Position numbers and translations under genes: made by a program. DNA of 64,000 bases from Enterobacterales bacterium CwR94 (GTDB lineage Bacteria; Pseudomonadota; Gammaproteobacteria; Enterobacterales; Enterobacteriaceae), in NCBI GenBank assembly GCA_002837195.1, contig KZ478059.1, positions 248,001 through 312,000 of the forward strand, in the 5' to 3' direction. The first letter of the stretch is position 1. Each line of letters opens with the position of its first letter. The notes beneath the pieces are model-generated. The model was not told the DNA's origin. It ran no database searches and saw only the letters and a list, made by a program, of their open reading frames with translations. This document shows, piece after piece, positions 45,122-54,334 of the stretch.

Positions 45122-45919
45122 ATGAGTCACGAATACGATGTCAACTTGCGTTATGGCGTAAATACCGACCTGCGATTAGATGGAAAAGTGGCGGTGATTA
45201 CTGGCGGTTTGGGGGGCATCGCTATGGCAAGCAATCAAATGCTGCTGGAGAAGGGCGCGCGTCTCGCACTGCTGTATCCCCCGTTTGAACAGGCACGCGT
45301 GGCAGAGGTGGCCCAACAGTTCGATAACGACAGCGTGCTGTTTGTGTCTTGTGATGTCACCGATCCGGCCTCGGTTGAGCAAGCCTTTACGCAATTGATG
45401 GCGCACTACGGTCAGGTTGACGTGCTGGTGAACTGCGCCGGTTACGTGATGCTGCAACCGGTGTTGGAAACCGAGTTCGCCGAATGGCAGAAGCAAATTG
45501 CCGTTAACCTGACAGGCCCGTTCCTCTGCGCGCAGGCGGCCGCCAAACACATGATTGCCGGTGGCCGCGGCGGAAAAATTATCAATATCGCCTCACAAGC
45601 CGCGTCAATCGCCCTGGACAACCACGTTGCCTATACCTCGGCAAAAGCCGGTTTACTCGGCATGACCAAAGTTATGGCGAAAGAATTTGCTCCGCATCAC
45701 ATAAACGTCAATACGCTCTCACCTACGGTGGTGTTAACGCCGATGGGTGAAAAGGCGTGGCGCGGTGAAAAGGGGGAAGCAATGAAAAAACTGATCCCAC
45801 TGGGACGCTTTGCCTATACCGATGAAATCGCAGCGGCGGTGCTGTTCTTTGCCAGCAATGGCAGCGACATGATTACCGGCGCGGATTTGATGATCGATGG
45901 TGGTTTCACCATCTGGTAA
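45122..45919 (+). CDS. Short-chain dehydrogenase 1 of the sugar transport operon
   Basis: 265-residue classical SDR oxidoreductase. The cofactor loop is TGGLGGIAMA (TGxxxGIx), NAG appears as NCAG, and the catalytic S-Y-K set lies in IASQAAS and YTSAKAG. The C-terminal DGG motif is present (MIDGGF). It opens an operon with a ribose-type ABC transporter, so it probably oxidises a sugar or polyol imported by it. D-threitol or a similar polyol is possible from general resemblance, but not shown. AAGGAG precedes the ATG. Confidence 0.82.
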   Translation: MSHEYDVNLRYGVNTDLRLDGKVAVITGGLGGIAMASNQMLLEKGARLALLYPPFEQARVAEVAQQFDNDSVLFVSCDVTDPASVEQAFTQLMAHYGQVDVLVNCAGYVMLQPVLETEFAEWQKQIAVNLTGPFLCAQAAAKHMIAGGRGGKIINIASQAASIALDNHVAYTSAKAGLLGMTKVMAKEFAPHHINVNTLSPTVVLTPMGEKAWRGEKGEAMKKLIPLGRFAYTDEIAAAVLFFASNGSDMITGADLMIDGGFTIW

Positions 45920-45968
45920 TCCTGCACCACACCAGAGAAAACCCTATATAACAACGAGAGAGCCTCTT

Positions 45969-46904
45969 ATGAAAATCCGTACCCTGTTTTTGGCGGTAAC
46001 CGCCGCTTGCACTTTCTCACACGCAGCACTGGCGGCAGAGAAAGGCACCATCATGATTTTAGTGAACTCGCTGGATAACCCGTATTACGCCTCTGAAGCC
46101 AAGGGTGCCAACCTGAAAGCGCAAGAGCTCGGTTACAAAACATCGGTGCTGTCGCACGGTGAAGATGTGAAGAAACAAAGCGAACTGATCGATGCGGCGA
46201 TTGGTAAAAAAGTGCAGGGCATCGTACTGGATAACGCCGACTCGACCGCCAGCGTCGCCGCGATTAAAAAAGCCAAAGACGCGGGTATTCCGGTGGTGCT
46301 GATCAACCGTGAAATCCCGGTTGATGATGTAGCACTGGTACAAATCACCCATAACAACCTGCAGGCAGGTAGCGATGTTGCCAACGTATTTGTTGAAAAG
46401 ATGGGCGAGAAGGGCAAGTACGCTCAATTGGCGTGCAACCTGGCAGACAATAACTGTGTGACGCGCTCGAAGTCGTTTGAGGATGTTTTAACACAGTATC
46501 CTGATATGCAGCAGGTTGCGAAGCAAGATGCTAAAGGCACCTTGATCGACGGCAAACGCATTATGGACAGCATTCTGCAAGCGCATCCGGATATCAAAGG
46601 TGTGATTTGTGGTAATGGCCCGGTGGCCCTGGGGGCGATTGCGGCACTGAAAGCAGCGGGTCGCTCTGATGTGGTGGTCGTGGGTATTGACGGCAGCAAT
46701 GATGAACGTGATGCGGTGAAAAGCGGCACTTTACAAGCCACCGCGATGTTGCAGGCACAAGCCATTGCCGCGCAAGGTGTGACAGATCTCGATAACTTCA
46801 TTCAAAAAGGCCAGCAGCCTGCGAAGCAACGCGTGATGTTCAACGGTATTTTGATCAACAAAGACAATGCCGACAAAGTTCAAGACTTCAACTTTAAATC
46901 CTGA
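45969..46904 (+). CDS. Sugar ABC transporter substrate-binding protein
   Basis: 311-residue periplasmic binding protein of the ribose/galactose type (Peripla_BP_4). The signal peptide ends at ALAAE (about residue 23). The fold signatures are SLDNPYYASEAKGANLKAQELG, QGIVLDNADS and VVVGIDGSNDERDAV. ATG 45969 is used; the longer frame overlaps the dehydrogenase gene. A strong hairpin directly after the stop is typical for raising binding-protein output over the rest of the operon. Confidence 0.9.
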   Translation: MKIRTLFLAVTAACTFSHAALAAEKGTIMILVNSLDNPYYASEAKGANLKAQELGYKTSVLSHGEDVKKQSELIDAAIGKKVQGIVLDNADSTASVAAIKKAKDAGIPVVLINREIPVDDVALVQITHNNLQAGSDVANVFVEKMGEKGKYAQLACNLADNNCVTRSKSFEDVLTQYPDMQQVAKQDAKGTLIDGKRIMDSILQAHPDIKGVICGNGPVALGAIAALKAAGRSDVVVVGIDGSNDERDAVKSGTLQATAMLQAQAIAAQGVTDLDNFIQKGQQPAKQRVMFNGILINKDNADKVQDFNFKS

Positions 46905-46909
46905 TGTCA

Positions 46910-46934
46910 AGGGCGCGCCTTCCGGGCGCGCCCT
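46910..46934 (+). other. Intercistronic GC-rich hairpin
   Basis: AGGGCGCGCC / GGCGCGCCCT with a 5-base loop and no T run, between the binding-protein gene and the DUF2291 gene. Probably an mRNA stabiliser or partial attenuator. Confidence 0.7.
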
Positions 46935-46945
46935 GGAGGAATCTT

Positions 46946-47557
46946 ATGAAGTATGTTCATAGCCTGATGCTGATGACCTTGCTGCTGGGCGGTTGCCGTC
47001 TGGTTTCACAGCAGGAACTCGCCGATCTTAAAAATCCCCCCAATCCCCACATGGGCGATATTTCGGCCACCTGGCAGCAAAAAATCGTGCCGCAGTATCA
47101 GAGTCAGGCCCGCCCGCTGGCAGAATTAAAGCAATCTCTGAGCAGCAGTAAAGATTTTGACAGTGCCTGTCAGCAGTTCGGTTATCGCGCAGCAACGGAA
47201 AACCCCTGTGTATTTACCGTCAAAATTTCGGGCACCGTGGAGAGTGTGAACACCACGTCACGCAATGGAAAGATGCAAGTCAAAGATGTATCGGGTGACA
47301 CTGTCACTGTGCAGGTTGGGCCGATCATTCGTGGCACGCTGCTACGTGACGGGTATCGCGGCGTGAGCTATCAAGACTTTAACGACCAGGTACTGTTTGG
47401 TGATTTTGGACGTGGCATCAATGAGCAAGCCATCGCCATGATGAAGACTTTTCAACCCAAAGTGGGTGACAACGTCACTTTAGAGGGTGTATTTAGCAGT
47501 TGGGACATTCCTTCTACCGTGCCGGATATCACGCCCGCGCACATCGTGCGGCAATAA
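46946..47557 (+). CDS. DUF2291 family lipoprotein
   Basis: 203-residue predicted lipoprotein with lipobox LGGC (Cys13) and the DUF2291 architecture (IVPQYQSQARPLAEL, then NPCVFTVKISGTV). Members occur next to sugar ABC transporters and their function is unknown. ATG 46946 has GGAGGA 5 bases upstream. It lies between the binding protein and ATPase genes. Confidence 0.83.
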   Translation: MKYVHSLMLMTLLLGGCRLVSQQELADLKNPPNPHMGDISATWQQKIVPQYQSQARPLAELKQSLSSSKDFDSACQQFGYRAATENPCVFTVKISGTVESVNTTSRNGKMQVKDVSGDTVTVQVGPIIRGTLLRDGYRGVSYQDFNDQVLFGDFGRGINEQAIAMMKTFQPKVGDNVTLEGVFSSWDIPSTVPDITPAHIVRQ

Positions 47558-47566
47558 GGAGCAAGC

Positions 47567-49084
47567 ATGAGTCAAGATGCTGAAGTCATTATTGAAACCC
47601 GCAATGTTTCCCGACTGTATCCCGGTGTTACCGCGTTAGATCAGGTGAATTACCGCGTATATCGCAACAAAGTGAATGTGCTGATCGGGGAAAACGGCGC
47701 GGGCAAATCGACCATGATGAAGCTGCTGGCCGGGGTGGAAACGCCTTCGATTGGTGAAATTCTGTTGGACGGTGAGCCGGTGTCGTTGCACTCCACGCAT
47801 GATGCGGAGAAACACGGTATCAGCATTATTTTTCAGGAGCTGAACCTGTTTCCCAACATGAATGTGATGGACAACATCTTTATGGCCAATGAGTTCTTTC
47901 AGCGCGGCCGCATCAATGAAAAATACCAGTATGAACTGGCGAAATCGTTGCTGGAAAGGCTGGAGCTAGATGTTGATCCCTACTCATCGTTAGGCGAACT
48001 CGGTATTGGTCATCAGCAGTTAGTGGAAATCGCCCGTGCGCTGTCGAAAGATACGCGCGTGTTGATTATGGACGAACCGACATCGGCGCTGAGCCAGTCG
48101 GAAGTCAAAGTCTTGTTCAATGTGATTGAGCAGCTTAAGCGTCGTGGCGTCACCATTATCTACATTTCCCACCGCCTCGAAGAGCTGATGGAAATCGGCG
48201 ATCACATCACCATTTTTCGTGACGGTAAGTTTATCAGCGAGCGTGAAGTGCGTGATGCCAGTGTGCCGTGGATCATTGCGCAAATGGTCGGTGATAAGAA
48301 AAAGCAATTTGATTACAGCCCGGCCATTCAAGGGAAAGAAGTGCTGGCGGTACAGGGGCTCACGGCACTGCACCAAAACGGCGGATACAAACTCAACGAT
48401 GTGAGTTTTCGTTTGCGTAAAGGAGAAGTGATTGGTGTGTATGGCTTGTTAGGCGCGGGACGCACCGAATTGTTTAAAGGGCTGATTGGCTTAATGGGCT
48501 GCCAGTCTGGCGAGGTTACGCTTAATGGCGAGCCACTGGCGAAACGCGATTTCCAGTATCGCTTGAAAAAGGGCATTGCGCTGGTACCTGAAGACCGCCA
48601 GGCCGAAGGCATGGTGCAGATGATGTCCATCGCCAGCAACATGACACTCAGTGATTTCAGTCTGAAAGGTTTTCGTCGCGCGTTGGGAAAAATCGATGAA
48701 AGCCGGGAAACGCACAGCGTGAGCGACATGATCCAACGGTTGGCGATCAAAGTCAGTGATGCGGAGTTACCGATTACCTCATTGAGTGGCGGTAACCAGC
48801 AGAAAGTGGTGTTGGGCAAAGCGTTGATGACCGGGCCGCAGGTGGTGCTGTTGGATGAGCCTACGCGTGGCATCGATGTCGGGGCGAAAACCGATGTGTA
48901 TCACCTGGTGGGGGCTTTGGCGCATGAAGGGCTGGCGGTGATGTTCTCCTCGTCAGAACTGGACGAAGTCATGGCGTTAGCCGACCGGGTATTAGTGATG
49001 GCTGATGGCAAAATTACTGCCGATCTGCCGCGCAGTGAACTGACGCGGGAAAAACTCATCTCCGCCTCAACACCGCAAGATTAA
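47567..49084 (+). CDS. Sugar ABC transporter ATP-binding protein
   Basis: 505-residue double ATPase of the RbsA/MglA/XylG class. The first Walker A is GENGAGKST, with signature LGIGHQQLVEIARAL and Walker B VLIMDEPTSAL. The second half has GLLGAGRTEL, LSGGNQQKVVLGKAL and VVLLDEPTRGID. It drives uptake through the permease encoded 16 bases downstream. Confidence 0.93.
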   Translation: MSQDAEVIIETRNVSRLYPGVTALDQVNYRVYRNKVNVLIGENGAGKSTMMKLLAGVETPSIGEILLDGEPVSLHSTHDAEKHGISIIFQELNLFPNMNVMDNIFMANEFFQRGRINEKYQYELAKSLLERLELDVDPYSSLGELGIGHQQLVEIARALSKDTRVLIMDEPTSALSQSEVKVLFNVIEQLKRRGVTIIYISHRLEELMEIGDHITIFRDGKFISEREVRDASVPWIIAQMVGDKKKQFDYSPAIQGKEVLAVQGLTALHQNGGYKLNDVSFRLRKGEVIGVYGLLGAGRTELFKGLIGLMGCQSGEVTLNGEPLAKRDFQYRLKKGIALVPEDRQAEGMVQMMSIASNMTLSDFSLKGFRRALGKIDESRETHSVSDMIQRLAIKVSDAELPITSLSGGNQQKVVLGKALMTGPQVVLLDEPTRGIDVGAKTDVYHLVGALAHEGLAVMFSSSELDEVMALADRVLVMADGKITADLPRSELTREKLISASTPQD

Positions 49085-49100
49085 GGGTGAGGACGTTAAA

Positions 49101-50168
49101 ATGAATCAGAAATACCGGTTGTACATGACGCTGCTCAAGGCGCGTACCTTTATCGCCTTGTTGATCGTGGTGGGCTTTTTTAGCTTTATGGTGCCTAACT
49201 TTCTCACCGTTTCTAACCTGTTAATCATGACGCAGCACGTGGCGATCACCGGCCTGTTGGCGATCGGCATGACGCTGGTTATTTTGACGGGGGGTATCGA
49301 TTTATCCGTGGGGGCGGTGGCCGGGTTCTGCGGCATGATCGCCGGTGCTTTATTGACCTCGGGGATCCCGCTTTGGGGCGATACACTGCTGTTTCTGAAT
49401 GTGCCCGAGGTGATTATCGTGGTGGCCGTGCTGGGCATCGTGATGGGGTTCATTAACGGTACGGTGATTACGCGCCTCGGCGTTGCGCCCTTTATTTGTA
49501 CGCTGGGGCTGATGTATGTCGCACGGGGTGCTGCACTGCTGTTTAACGATGGCAGCACCTATGCCAACCTGGTGGGCATGCCCGAGCTGGGCAATACCGG
49601 CTTCGCCACGCTGGGTTCCGGCACGCTGCTCGGCATCTATATCCCCATCTGGTTAATGGTCGGCTTTTTGCTGATCGGTCTGTATATCACGCGCAAAACC
49701 CCACTGGGACGTTACATCTACGCTGCGGGCGGCAATGAATCCGCAGCGCGTCTGGCGGGTGTGCCGGTAATTAAGGTGAAAGTATTTGTCTATGCCTTTT
49801 CCGGTCTCTGCGCTGCGCTGGTTGGGCTGATTGTGGCGTCGCAACTGCAAACGGCGCACCCGATGACCGGTAACATGTTTGAAATGGACGCTATCGGTGC
49901 CACGGTGTTGGGCGGCACGGCGCTGGCGGGTGGGCGCGGTCGCGTCTCCGGCTCGATCATTGGTGCCTTCGTGATCGTCTTCCTCGCCGATGGCATGGTG
50001 ATGATGGGCGTCAGTGATTTCTGGCAAATGGTAATTAAAGGGCTGGTGATCGTCACGGCAGTGGTCGTTGATCAGTTCCAACAACGTTTACAAAGCAAAG
50101 TGACGCTGCTGCGTCGTCATGAACTCAAACAGGCGGCGAGCGCATTGCCCGAAGCGCCAGCCCGATAA
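49101..50168 (+). CDS. Sugar ABC transporter permease
   Basis: 355-residue inner-membrane permease of the RbsC type, about nine to ten membrane segments, with the family loop NESAARLAGVPVIKVKVFVY and GGIDLSVGAVAGFCG. Pairs with the preceding ATPase. The substrate is not determinable from this subunit. Confidence 0.92.
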   Translation: MNQKYRLYMTLLKARTFIALLIVVGFFSFMVPNFLTVSNLLIMTQHVAITGLLAIGMTLVILTGGIDLSVGAVAGFCGMIAGALLTSGIPLWGDTLLFLNVPEVIIVVAVLGIVMGFINGTVITRLGVAPFICTLGLMYVARGAALLFNDGSTYANLVGMPELGNTGFATLGSGTLLGIYIPIWLMVGFLLIGLYITRKTPLGRYIYAAGGNESAARLAGVPVIKVKVFVYAFSGLCAALVGLIVASQLQTAHPMTGNMFEMDAIGATVLGGTALAGGRGRVSGSIIGAFVIVFLADGMVMMGVSDFWQMVIKGLVIVTAVVVDQFQQRLQSKVTLLRRHELKQAASALPEAPAR

Positions 50169-50180
50169 CAGGAGAACAGC

Positions 50181-50978
50181 ATGCAACGTAATTTTAGTGG
50201 AAAAACCGTGGTGATTACGGGTGCCTGTCGCGGCATTGGTGCCGGTATTGCAGAGCGCTTTGCTGAGGATGGCGCACGGTTGGTGATGGTTTCAAATGAT
50301 GCGCGCGTCTTTGCCACCGCGGAAACCCTGCAGGGCAAATACGGCAGTGAAATCCTGGCGCTGCAAGTGGATGTCACTGACGAAACACAGGTGCAATCCC
50401 TGTACCAGCAGGCCGCAGAGCGCTTTGACAGCATTGATGTCTCCATCCAAAACGCCGGAGTCATTACTATCGACTACTTCGATAAAATGCCCAAAGCCGA
50501 TTTTGAAAAGATTCTGGCGGTGAACACCACCGGCGTGTGGTTGTGCTGTCGTGAAGCGGCGAAATACATGGTGAAGCAGGGCAGCGGCAGCCTGATCAAT
50601 ACTTCGTCCGGGCAAGGGCGCCAGGGCTTTATCTACACGCCTCACTACGCCGCCAGTAAAATGGGCGTGATTGGCATTACTCAAAGCCTGGCCCACGAGC
50701 TGGCACCCTGCGGGATTACCGTCAATGCGTTATGTCCGGGGATCATTGAGAGCGAAATGTGGGACTACAACGACCGCGTCTGGGGTGAGATCCTGAGTAC
50801 CGATGAGAAGCGCTACGGTAAAGGGGAGCTGATGGCAGAGTGGGTCGGAAATATTCCCATGAAACGGGCGGGCAAACCGCAAGACGTGGCAGGATTAGTG
50901 GCCTTTCTGGCGTCTGACGATGCGCGTTATATCACCGGCCAGGCCATCAATGTCGATGGCGGATTGATTATGTCTTAA
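50181..50978 (+). CDS. Short-chain dehydrogenase 2 of the sugar transport operon
   Basis: 265-residue classical SDR: cofactor loop TGACRGIGAGI, NAG in IQNAGVI, catalytic Ser in NTSSGQG and YAASK, C-terminal VDGG. It ends the operon. Two different dehydrogenases on one transporter suggest a two-step oxidation or interconversion of a polyol or ketose. No kinase, isomerase or LacI-type regulator is encoded here. Confidence 0.84.
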   Translation: MQRNFSGKTVVITGACRGIGAGIAERFAEDGARLVMVSNDARVFATAETLQGKYGSEILALQVDVTDETQVQSLYQQAAERFDSIDVSIQNAGVITIDYFDKMPKADFEKILAVNTTGVWLCCREAAKYMVKQGSGSLINTSSGQGRQGFIYTPHYAASKMGVIGITQSLAHELAPCGITVNALCPGIIESEMWDYNDRVWGEILSTDEKRYGKGELMAEWVGNIPMKRAGKPQDVAGLVAFLASDDARYITGQAINVDGGLIMS

Positions 50979-50987
50979 CCGGCCAAC

Positions 50988-51015
50988 GCCCTCTTCGCCG
51001 TAGCGGGAAGGGGGC
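50988..51015. terminator. Hairpin between convergent SDR 2 and acyltransferase genes
   Basis: GCCCTCTTC / GAAGGGGGC stem around a GC-rich loop; no T run, so weak evidence for termination. Confidence 0.5.
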
Positions 51016-51020
51016 AATCA

Positions 51021-52256
51021 TCAGGCAAGCCTTGCCAGTAAGCCTTTTCGTACCCGCACCACAAACCGCTCCTGAAACTGCAAACAAATCCACACGGTTG
51101 CCACCAGAAACAGCACATAACCGGTCACGGTCAGTGGCGTATTGGCGGCATTGTCGACGCAGACTTGCCAGTCCTGCCAGCACTCCCGTGTTTGACTGGT
51201 GATCAGCGGCTCAAAGGTGCGCCACAACCAAAACATCGGTACATGCAGCGCAAAAATCGTGAGAGACGTCGCGCCGAGTCGCGGCAGCCAGCGCTGCAGC
51301 CAGGGTGTTTTCGGCGCCGGAATCAACGCCGATAAATAGACCAGCGTTAACTGTGCGGGCAACAATAATCCGTTATGCAGCAAGTAGTACCAATGCTTGC
51401 CGCCGCTGCGGGTAAACAGCCAGGTGGCGGTAAGAAAGCTGGCCACGATAAACAGAATCAAACACCCCAACAGCACGCCTTGTGGACGGAACTGGATCTG
51501 CTGATGCTGGCGGAACAGCGAATAGGCCAGGATACCCGCCAGAAATTCCGGTAAACGCAACAGCGGCCCGCGCTGTAACAATCCTGTCCACGGCATTCCC
51601 CAACCCTGAAACGCGATCACCAAAATGGGCGGCAGCAAGTAAATCAGGAAAATAACGCTTATCGCCAGTTTACGATGCTGAATTCTCAACAGGCGGGGTG
51701 CCAGCAGTGGAAAGGTGAGATAGAAGAAAAACAGCGTCGACAGAGACCACAAGGGGGCGTTGAAGGTCAGATACAGCGGATTCCACGCCTGTAGCATGGT
51801 GAGTTGTAAAAAGGCGTTCAGCAGCAGTTCTTTATTGGTCATATAGTGCTGCAGAAGTTCCCGACTGACATTGGCTTCATTGGTATCAAAAACCACAAAT
51901 CGAGGACTGGCGGCGGGGCCATCGGGTGGAATGGATAACCATTGCGCCAGCAGAACCACGGCAACGGTGCTGACCAGTGCAACGATATGCAACGGATACA
52001 GGTTACAAAAGCGCTTTAGCCAAAAGGTTTTTGCCGGTTCACGCAGCGTATTATTGTTGAAATAGACATGGGTGAGCAGAAAGCCCGAGAGCACAAAGAA
52101 GGTGCTGGTGGCAAAAAAGCCCATGCTGGTTAATTCGCGTAGCCAGGGAATGCGATTGACTTGCGGATAGACGTGCAGGGTGTGATAGATCATCACATAA
52201 ATGCCCAGCAGAAATCTGAGCCATTCAAGACCCATAAAGCGGGTTTTCTTTTCCAT
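51021..52256 (-). CDS. Acyltransferase 3 family membrane protein
   Basis: 411-residue inner-membrane protein with about ten hydrophobic segments, of the OafA/OpgC-like acyltransferase-3 family. The family start LEWLRFLLGIYVMIYHTLHV contains the conserved catalytic His, and FFATSTFFVLSGFLLT is the typical RxxxPL-region neighbour. It probably acetylates or succinylates a surface glycan. No glycan genes adjoin it. AGGATCCT-type upstream bases make a fair ribosome site. Confidence 0.85.
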   Translation of the reverse strand: MEKKTRFMGLEWLRFLLGIYVMIYHTLHVYPQVNRIPWLRELTSMGFFATSTFFVLSGFLLTHVYFNNNTLREPAKTFWLKRFCNLYPLHIVALVSTVAVVLLAQWLSIPPDGPAASPRFVVFDTNEANVSRELLQHYMTNKELLLNAFLQLTMLQAWNPLYLTFNAPLWSLSTLFFFYLTFPLLAPRLLRIQHRKLAISVIFLIYLLPPILVIAFQGWGMPWTGLLQRGPLLRLPEFLAGILAYSLFRQHQQIQFRPQGVLLGCLILFIVASFLTATWLFTRSGGKHWYYLLHNGLLLPAQLTLVYLSALIPAPKTPWLQRWLPRLGATSLTIFALHVPMFWLWRTFEPLITSQTRECWQDWQVCVDNAANTPLTVTGYVLFLVATVWICLQFQERFVVRVRKGLLARLA

Positions 52257-52556
52257 GGTGTGAGGATCCTTTCTTAAAATTATCTGGAAATTTTAAGAGA
52301 CCTGCGTGCCATGAACGTAAACAAAACCTAAACGAGCGCTGGAAGTCGGCTAATTCTCATGCGCCAGGCGTTAAGCGCATCACAAAACTGAACCATAGTG
52401 GGTCGTGTAACACGCCAGCTAATCCGAAAAGTCCTGGTTTCTCTGCGCTGGCCTGAATCCCGGTGGCCGTTATGTTAGGGTAAGGCTTCTGTTTAGTGAG
52501 AGAGACACCCGTTTTCTCCATTTTATTCATGAGATTCAACACGACACAGACTGGTG
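52257..52556. other. Divergent region before ychO
   Basis: 300 bases between two divergent genes; promoters are expected but no binding site is recognised. ychN, which lies before ychO in E. coli, is absent. Confidence 0.4.
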
Positions 52557-53990
52557 ATGACGCGATTTTTAACGTATAGCCCGCTCTATATTGCCGCCGC
52601 GGTATCGGCGATGCCTTTGCTGCCTTCCGTTTGGGCTCTCCAATCCGACAATGCACTTTCTGCCACGCCGTTTTCTGACCCGGCGCGCTTCCAACATATG
52701 CAGCAGCAATTACCGACGTTAGGCGACAGCGGCAGTGATGACGCGTGGGCAAAGCGCCTGGCGACCATGGCCAAAGCGATTGGCGAGGCCAGTTTGCAGG
52801 CCAGCGACAGCTTCTCGTTGGGCGATCAGGCGGGTATTTGGGCCTTTAACCGCTTTCGTGATGAAGTGTCGACGCGTGCTACGCGCAGCGGAGAGGATTT
52901 ATTGTCTCCCTACGGCAATGCGACGCTGAATATTGCGTTTGACCGGGACGGTAATTTTAACGGCACGGGCGGCCAACTGTTCACGCCCTGGCAAGATCGT
53001 TACGATTATCTGACATTTACCCAGCTCGGGGTAAAGGAGCAAAATGACAGGATGATCGCCAATCTGGGCATCGGTCAACGCTGGATTGCTGATGACTGGT
53101 TGCTGGGTTACAACGCGTTCATCGATCAGAGCGTTCAGGATAATGCGCAACGCGCTTCATTAGGCGCAGAGGCTTGGGGCAATTTCTTGCGTTTCTCCGC
53201 TAACTACTACCATCCATTGTCGGGGTGGCACGCATCCACCCCCACACAGCAGCAACGCATGGCGCGCGGTTATGACATCACCACGCAAAGCTATCTGCCT
53301 TTTTATCGGCAACTCGGGGTATCGTTCAGTTACGAGCAATACCTTGGAGACAACGTCGATTTGTTCAACAGCGGCAACCGTTATCGCAATCCCAGTGCCG
53401 TTAAAGTCGGCCTGAGTTACACGCCTGTGCCATTGGTCACCTTCACGGCCAGTCATAAAGAGGCGGAAGGCGGCGAATCACAAGAGCAACTGGGCTTAAA
53501 GCTAAATTACCGACTGGGTGTTGCGCTGTCACAACAGTTGTCCGCTGACAACGTCGCGGTCGCAAGGTCGCTGCGCGGAAGCCGCTACGATACCGTCGAG
53601 CGCAATACTACGCCGGTGATGGCTTTTCGTCAGCGTAAAGCGTTATCGGTATTTTTAGCGACGCCGCCGTGGCAGTTGCAGCCCGGCGAGACGTTACCGC
53701 TTAAACTGCAAATCAGAAACAGTGCGCAAATTGTGAAGGTGAGCTGGCAGGGGGATACTCAGGCATTGAGCCTGACACCGCCCGCGAATAATGACGATCC
53801 ACAAGGCTGGACGGTGATTATGCCACCGTGGGATAACGCCTCTGACGCCAGTAATACCTATCGCTTATCCGTCACTCTGGAAGATAACCAACAGCGCCGC
53901 GTGACCTCAAACTGGATCACGCTAAAACTGGCCGCGCCGGTTAGCGTTGAAGATACCCGCTATGAGCAGTTCGATGTGATGGCACCTTAA
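52557..53990 (+). CDS. ychO: Inverse autotransporter beta-barrel protein YchO
   Basis: 477-residue outer-membrane protein of the intimin/invasin inverse-autotransporter family, close to E. coli YchO in length. A signal peptide comes first (to about residue 27). The barrel domain follows (SPYGNATLNIAFDRDGNF, FLRFSANYYHPLSGWH, VDLFNSGNRYRNP). The end is a single Ig-like region (QRKALSVFLATPPWQLQPGE, then VTLEDNQQRRVTSNWI). No long passenger with adhesive repeats is present. Start ATG 52557 or GTG 52554. Confidence 0.9.
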   Translation: MTRFLTYSPLYIAAAVSAMPLLPSVWALQSDNALSATPFSDPARFQHMQQQLPTLGDSGSDDAWAKRLATMAKAIGEASLQASDSFSLGDQAGIWAFNRFRDEVSTRATRSGEDLLSPYGNATLNIAFDRDGNFNGTGGQLFTPWQDRYDYLTFTQLGVKEQNDRMIANLGIGQRWIADDWLLGYNAFIDQSVQDNAQRASLGAEAWGNFLRFSANYYHPLSGWHASTPTQQQRMARGYDITTQSYLPFYRQLGVSFSYEQYLGDNVDLFNSGNRYRNPSAVKVGLSYTPVPLVTFTASHKEAEGGESQEQLGLKLNYRLGVALSQQLSADNVAVARSLRGSRYDTVERNTTPVMAFRQRKALSVFLATPPWQLQPGETLPLKLQIRNSAQIVKVSWQGDTQALSLTPPANNDDPQGWTVIMPPWDNASDASNTYRLSVTLEDNQQRRVTSNWITLKLAAPVSVEDTRYEQFDVMAP

Positions 53991-54016
53991 CGCATTGCAC
54001 CCTTTTACGGCACTGA

Positions 54017-54033
54017 TGCACACATAAGGTGCA
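54017..54033 (+). promoter_or_regulatory. NtrC-type enhancer site upstream of astC
   Basis: TGCACACATAAGGTGCA has the NtrC inverted repeat TGCAC-N7-GTGCA without mismatch in the arms. It lies about 210 bp upstream of the sigma-54 promoter, a usual enhancer distance. Confidence 0.75.
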
Positions 54034-54133
54034 GTTCACTGCCCAAAATAAAACCAAATCCCGCCAACGATCACATCTCTATCATTTTGTTTTCTCATTG
54101 CATATTTCTGCTAAACGATGTGCCTGAAATGGG

Positions 54134-54179
54134 TTTCATTCACAGATTTATTCACTTTATATGCATTAAGTGTGAATAA
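54134..54179. promoter_or_regulatory. Possible ArgR half-sites upstream of astC
   Basis: ATTCAC appears twice about 12 bp apart and TGTGAATAA follows (about 54170), resembling halves of the ARG box. E. coli astC is activated by ArgR. The match is partial. Confidence 0.35.
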
Positions 54180-54242
54180 GGGCGGTGCGTAACTCGTTGA
54201 TCTTACGTTGTGAGAAAGGTTTTATGCATTTTTTCTGCTGGA

Positions 54243-54258
54243 TGGCACGAACGCTGCA
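54243..54258 (+). promoter_or_regulatory. Sigma-54 promoter of astCADBE
   Basis: TGGCACGAACGCTGCA matches TGGCAC-N5-TTGCA with one change, and the -24 GG and -12 GC doublets are spaced correctly. The expected start is near 54270, giving a leader of about 65 bases. Known biology: E. coli ast is induced by nitrogen limitation through NtrC and sigma-54. Confidence 0.85.
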
Positions 54259-54334
54259 ATCTACATTAGAACCGTGGTTAATCATTTCATTAACATTATA
54301 AGTACTTCTAATTAACGTAAGCAGCGAGGCTACC

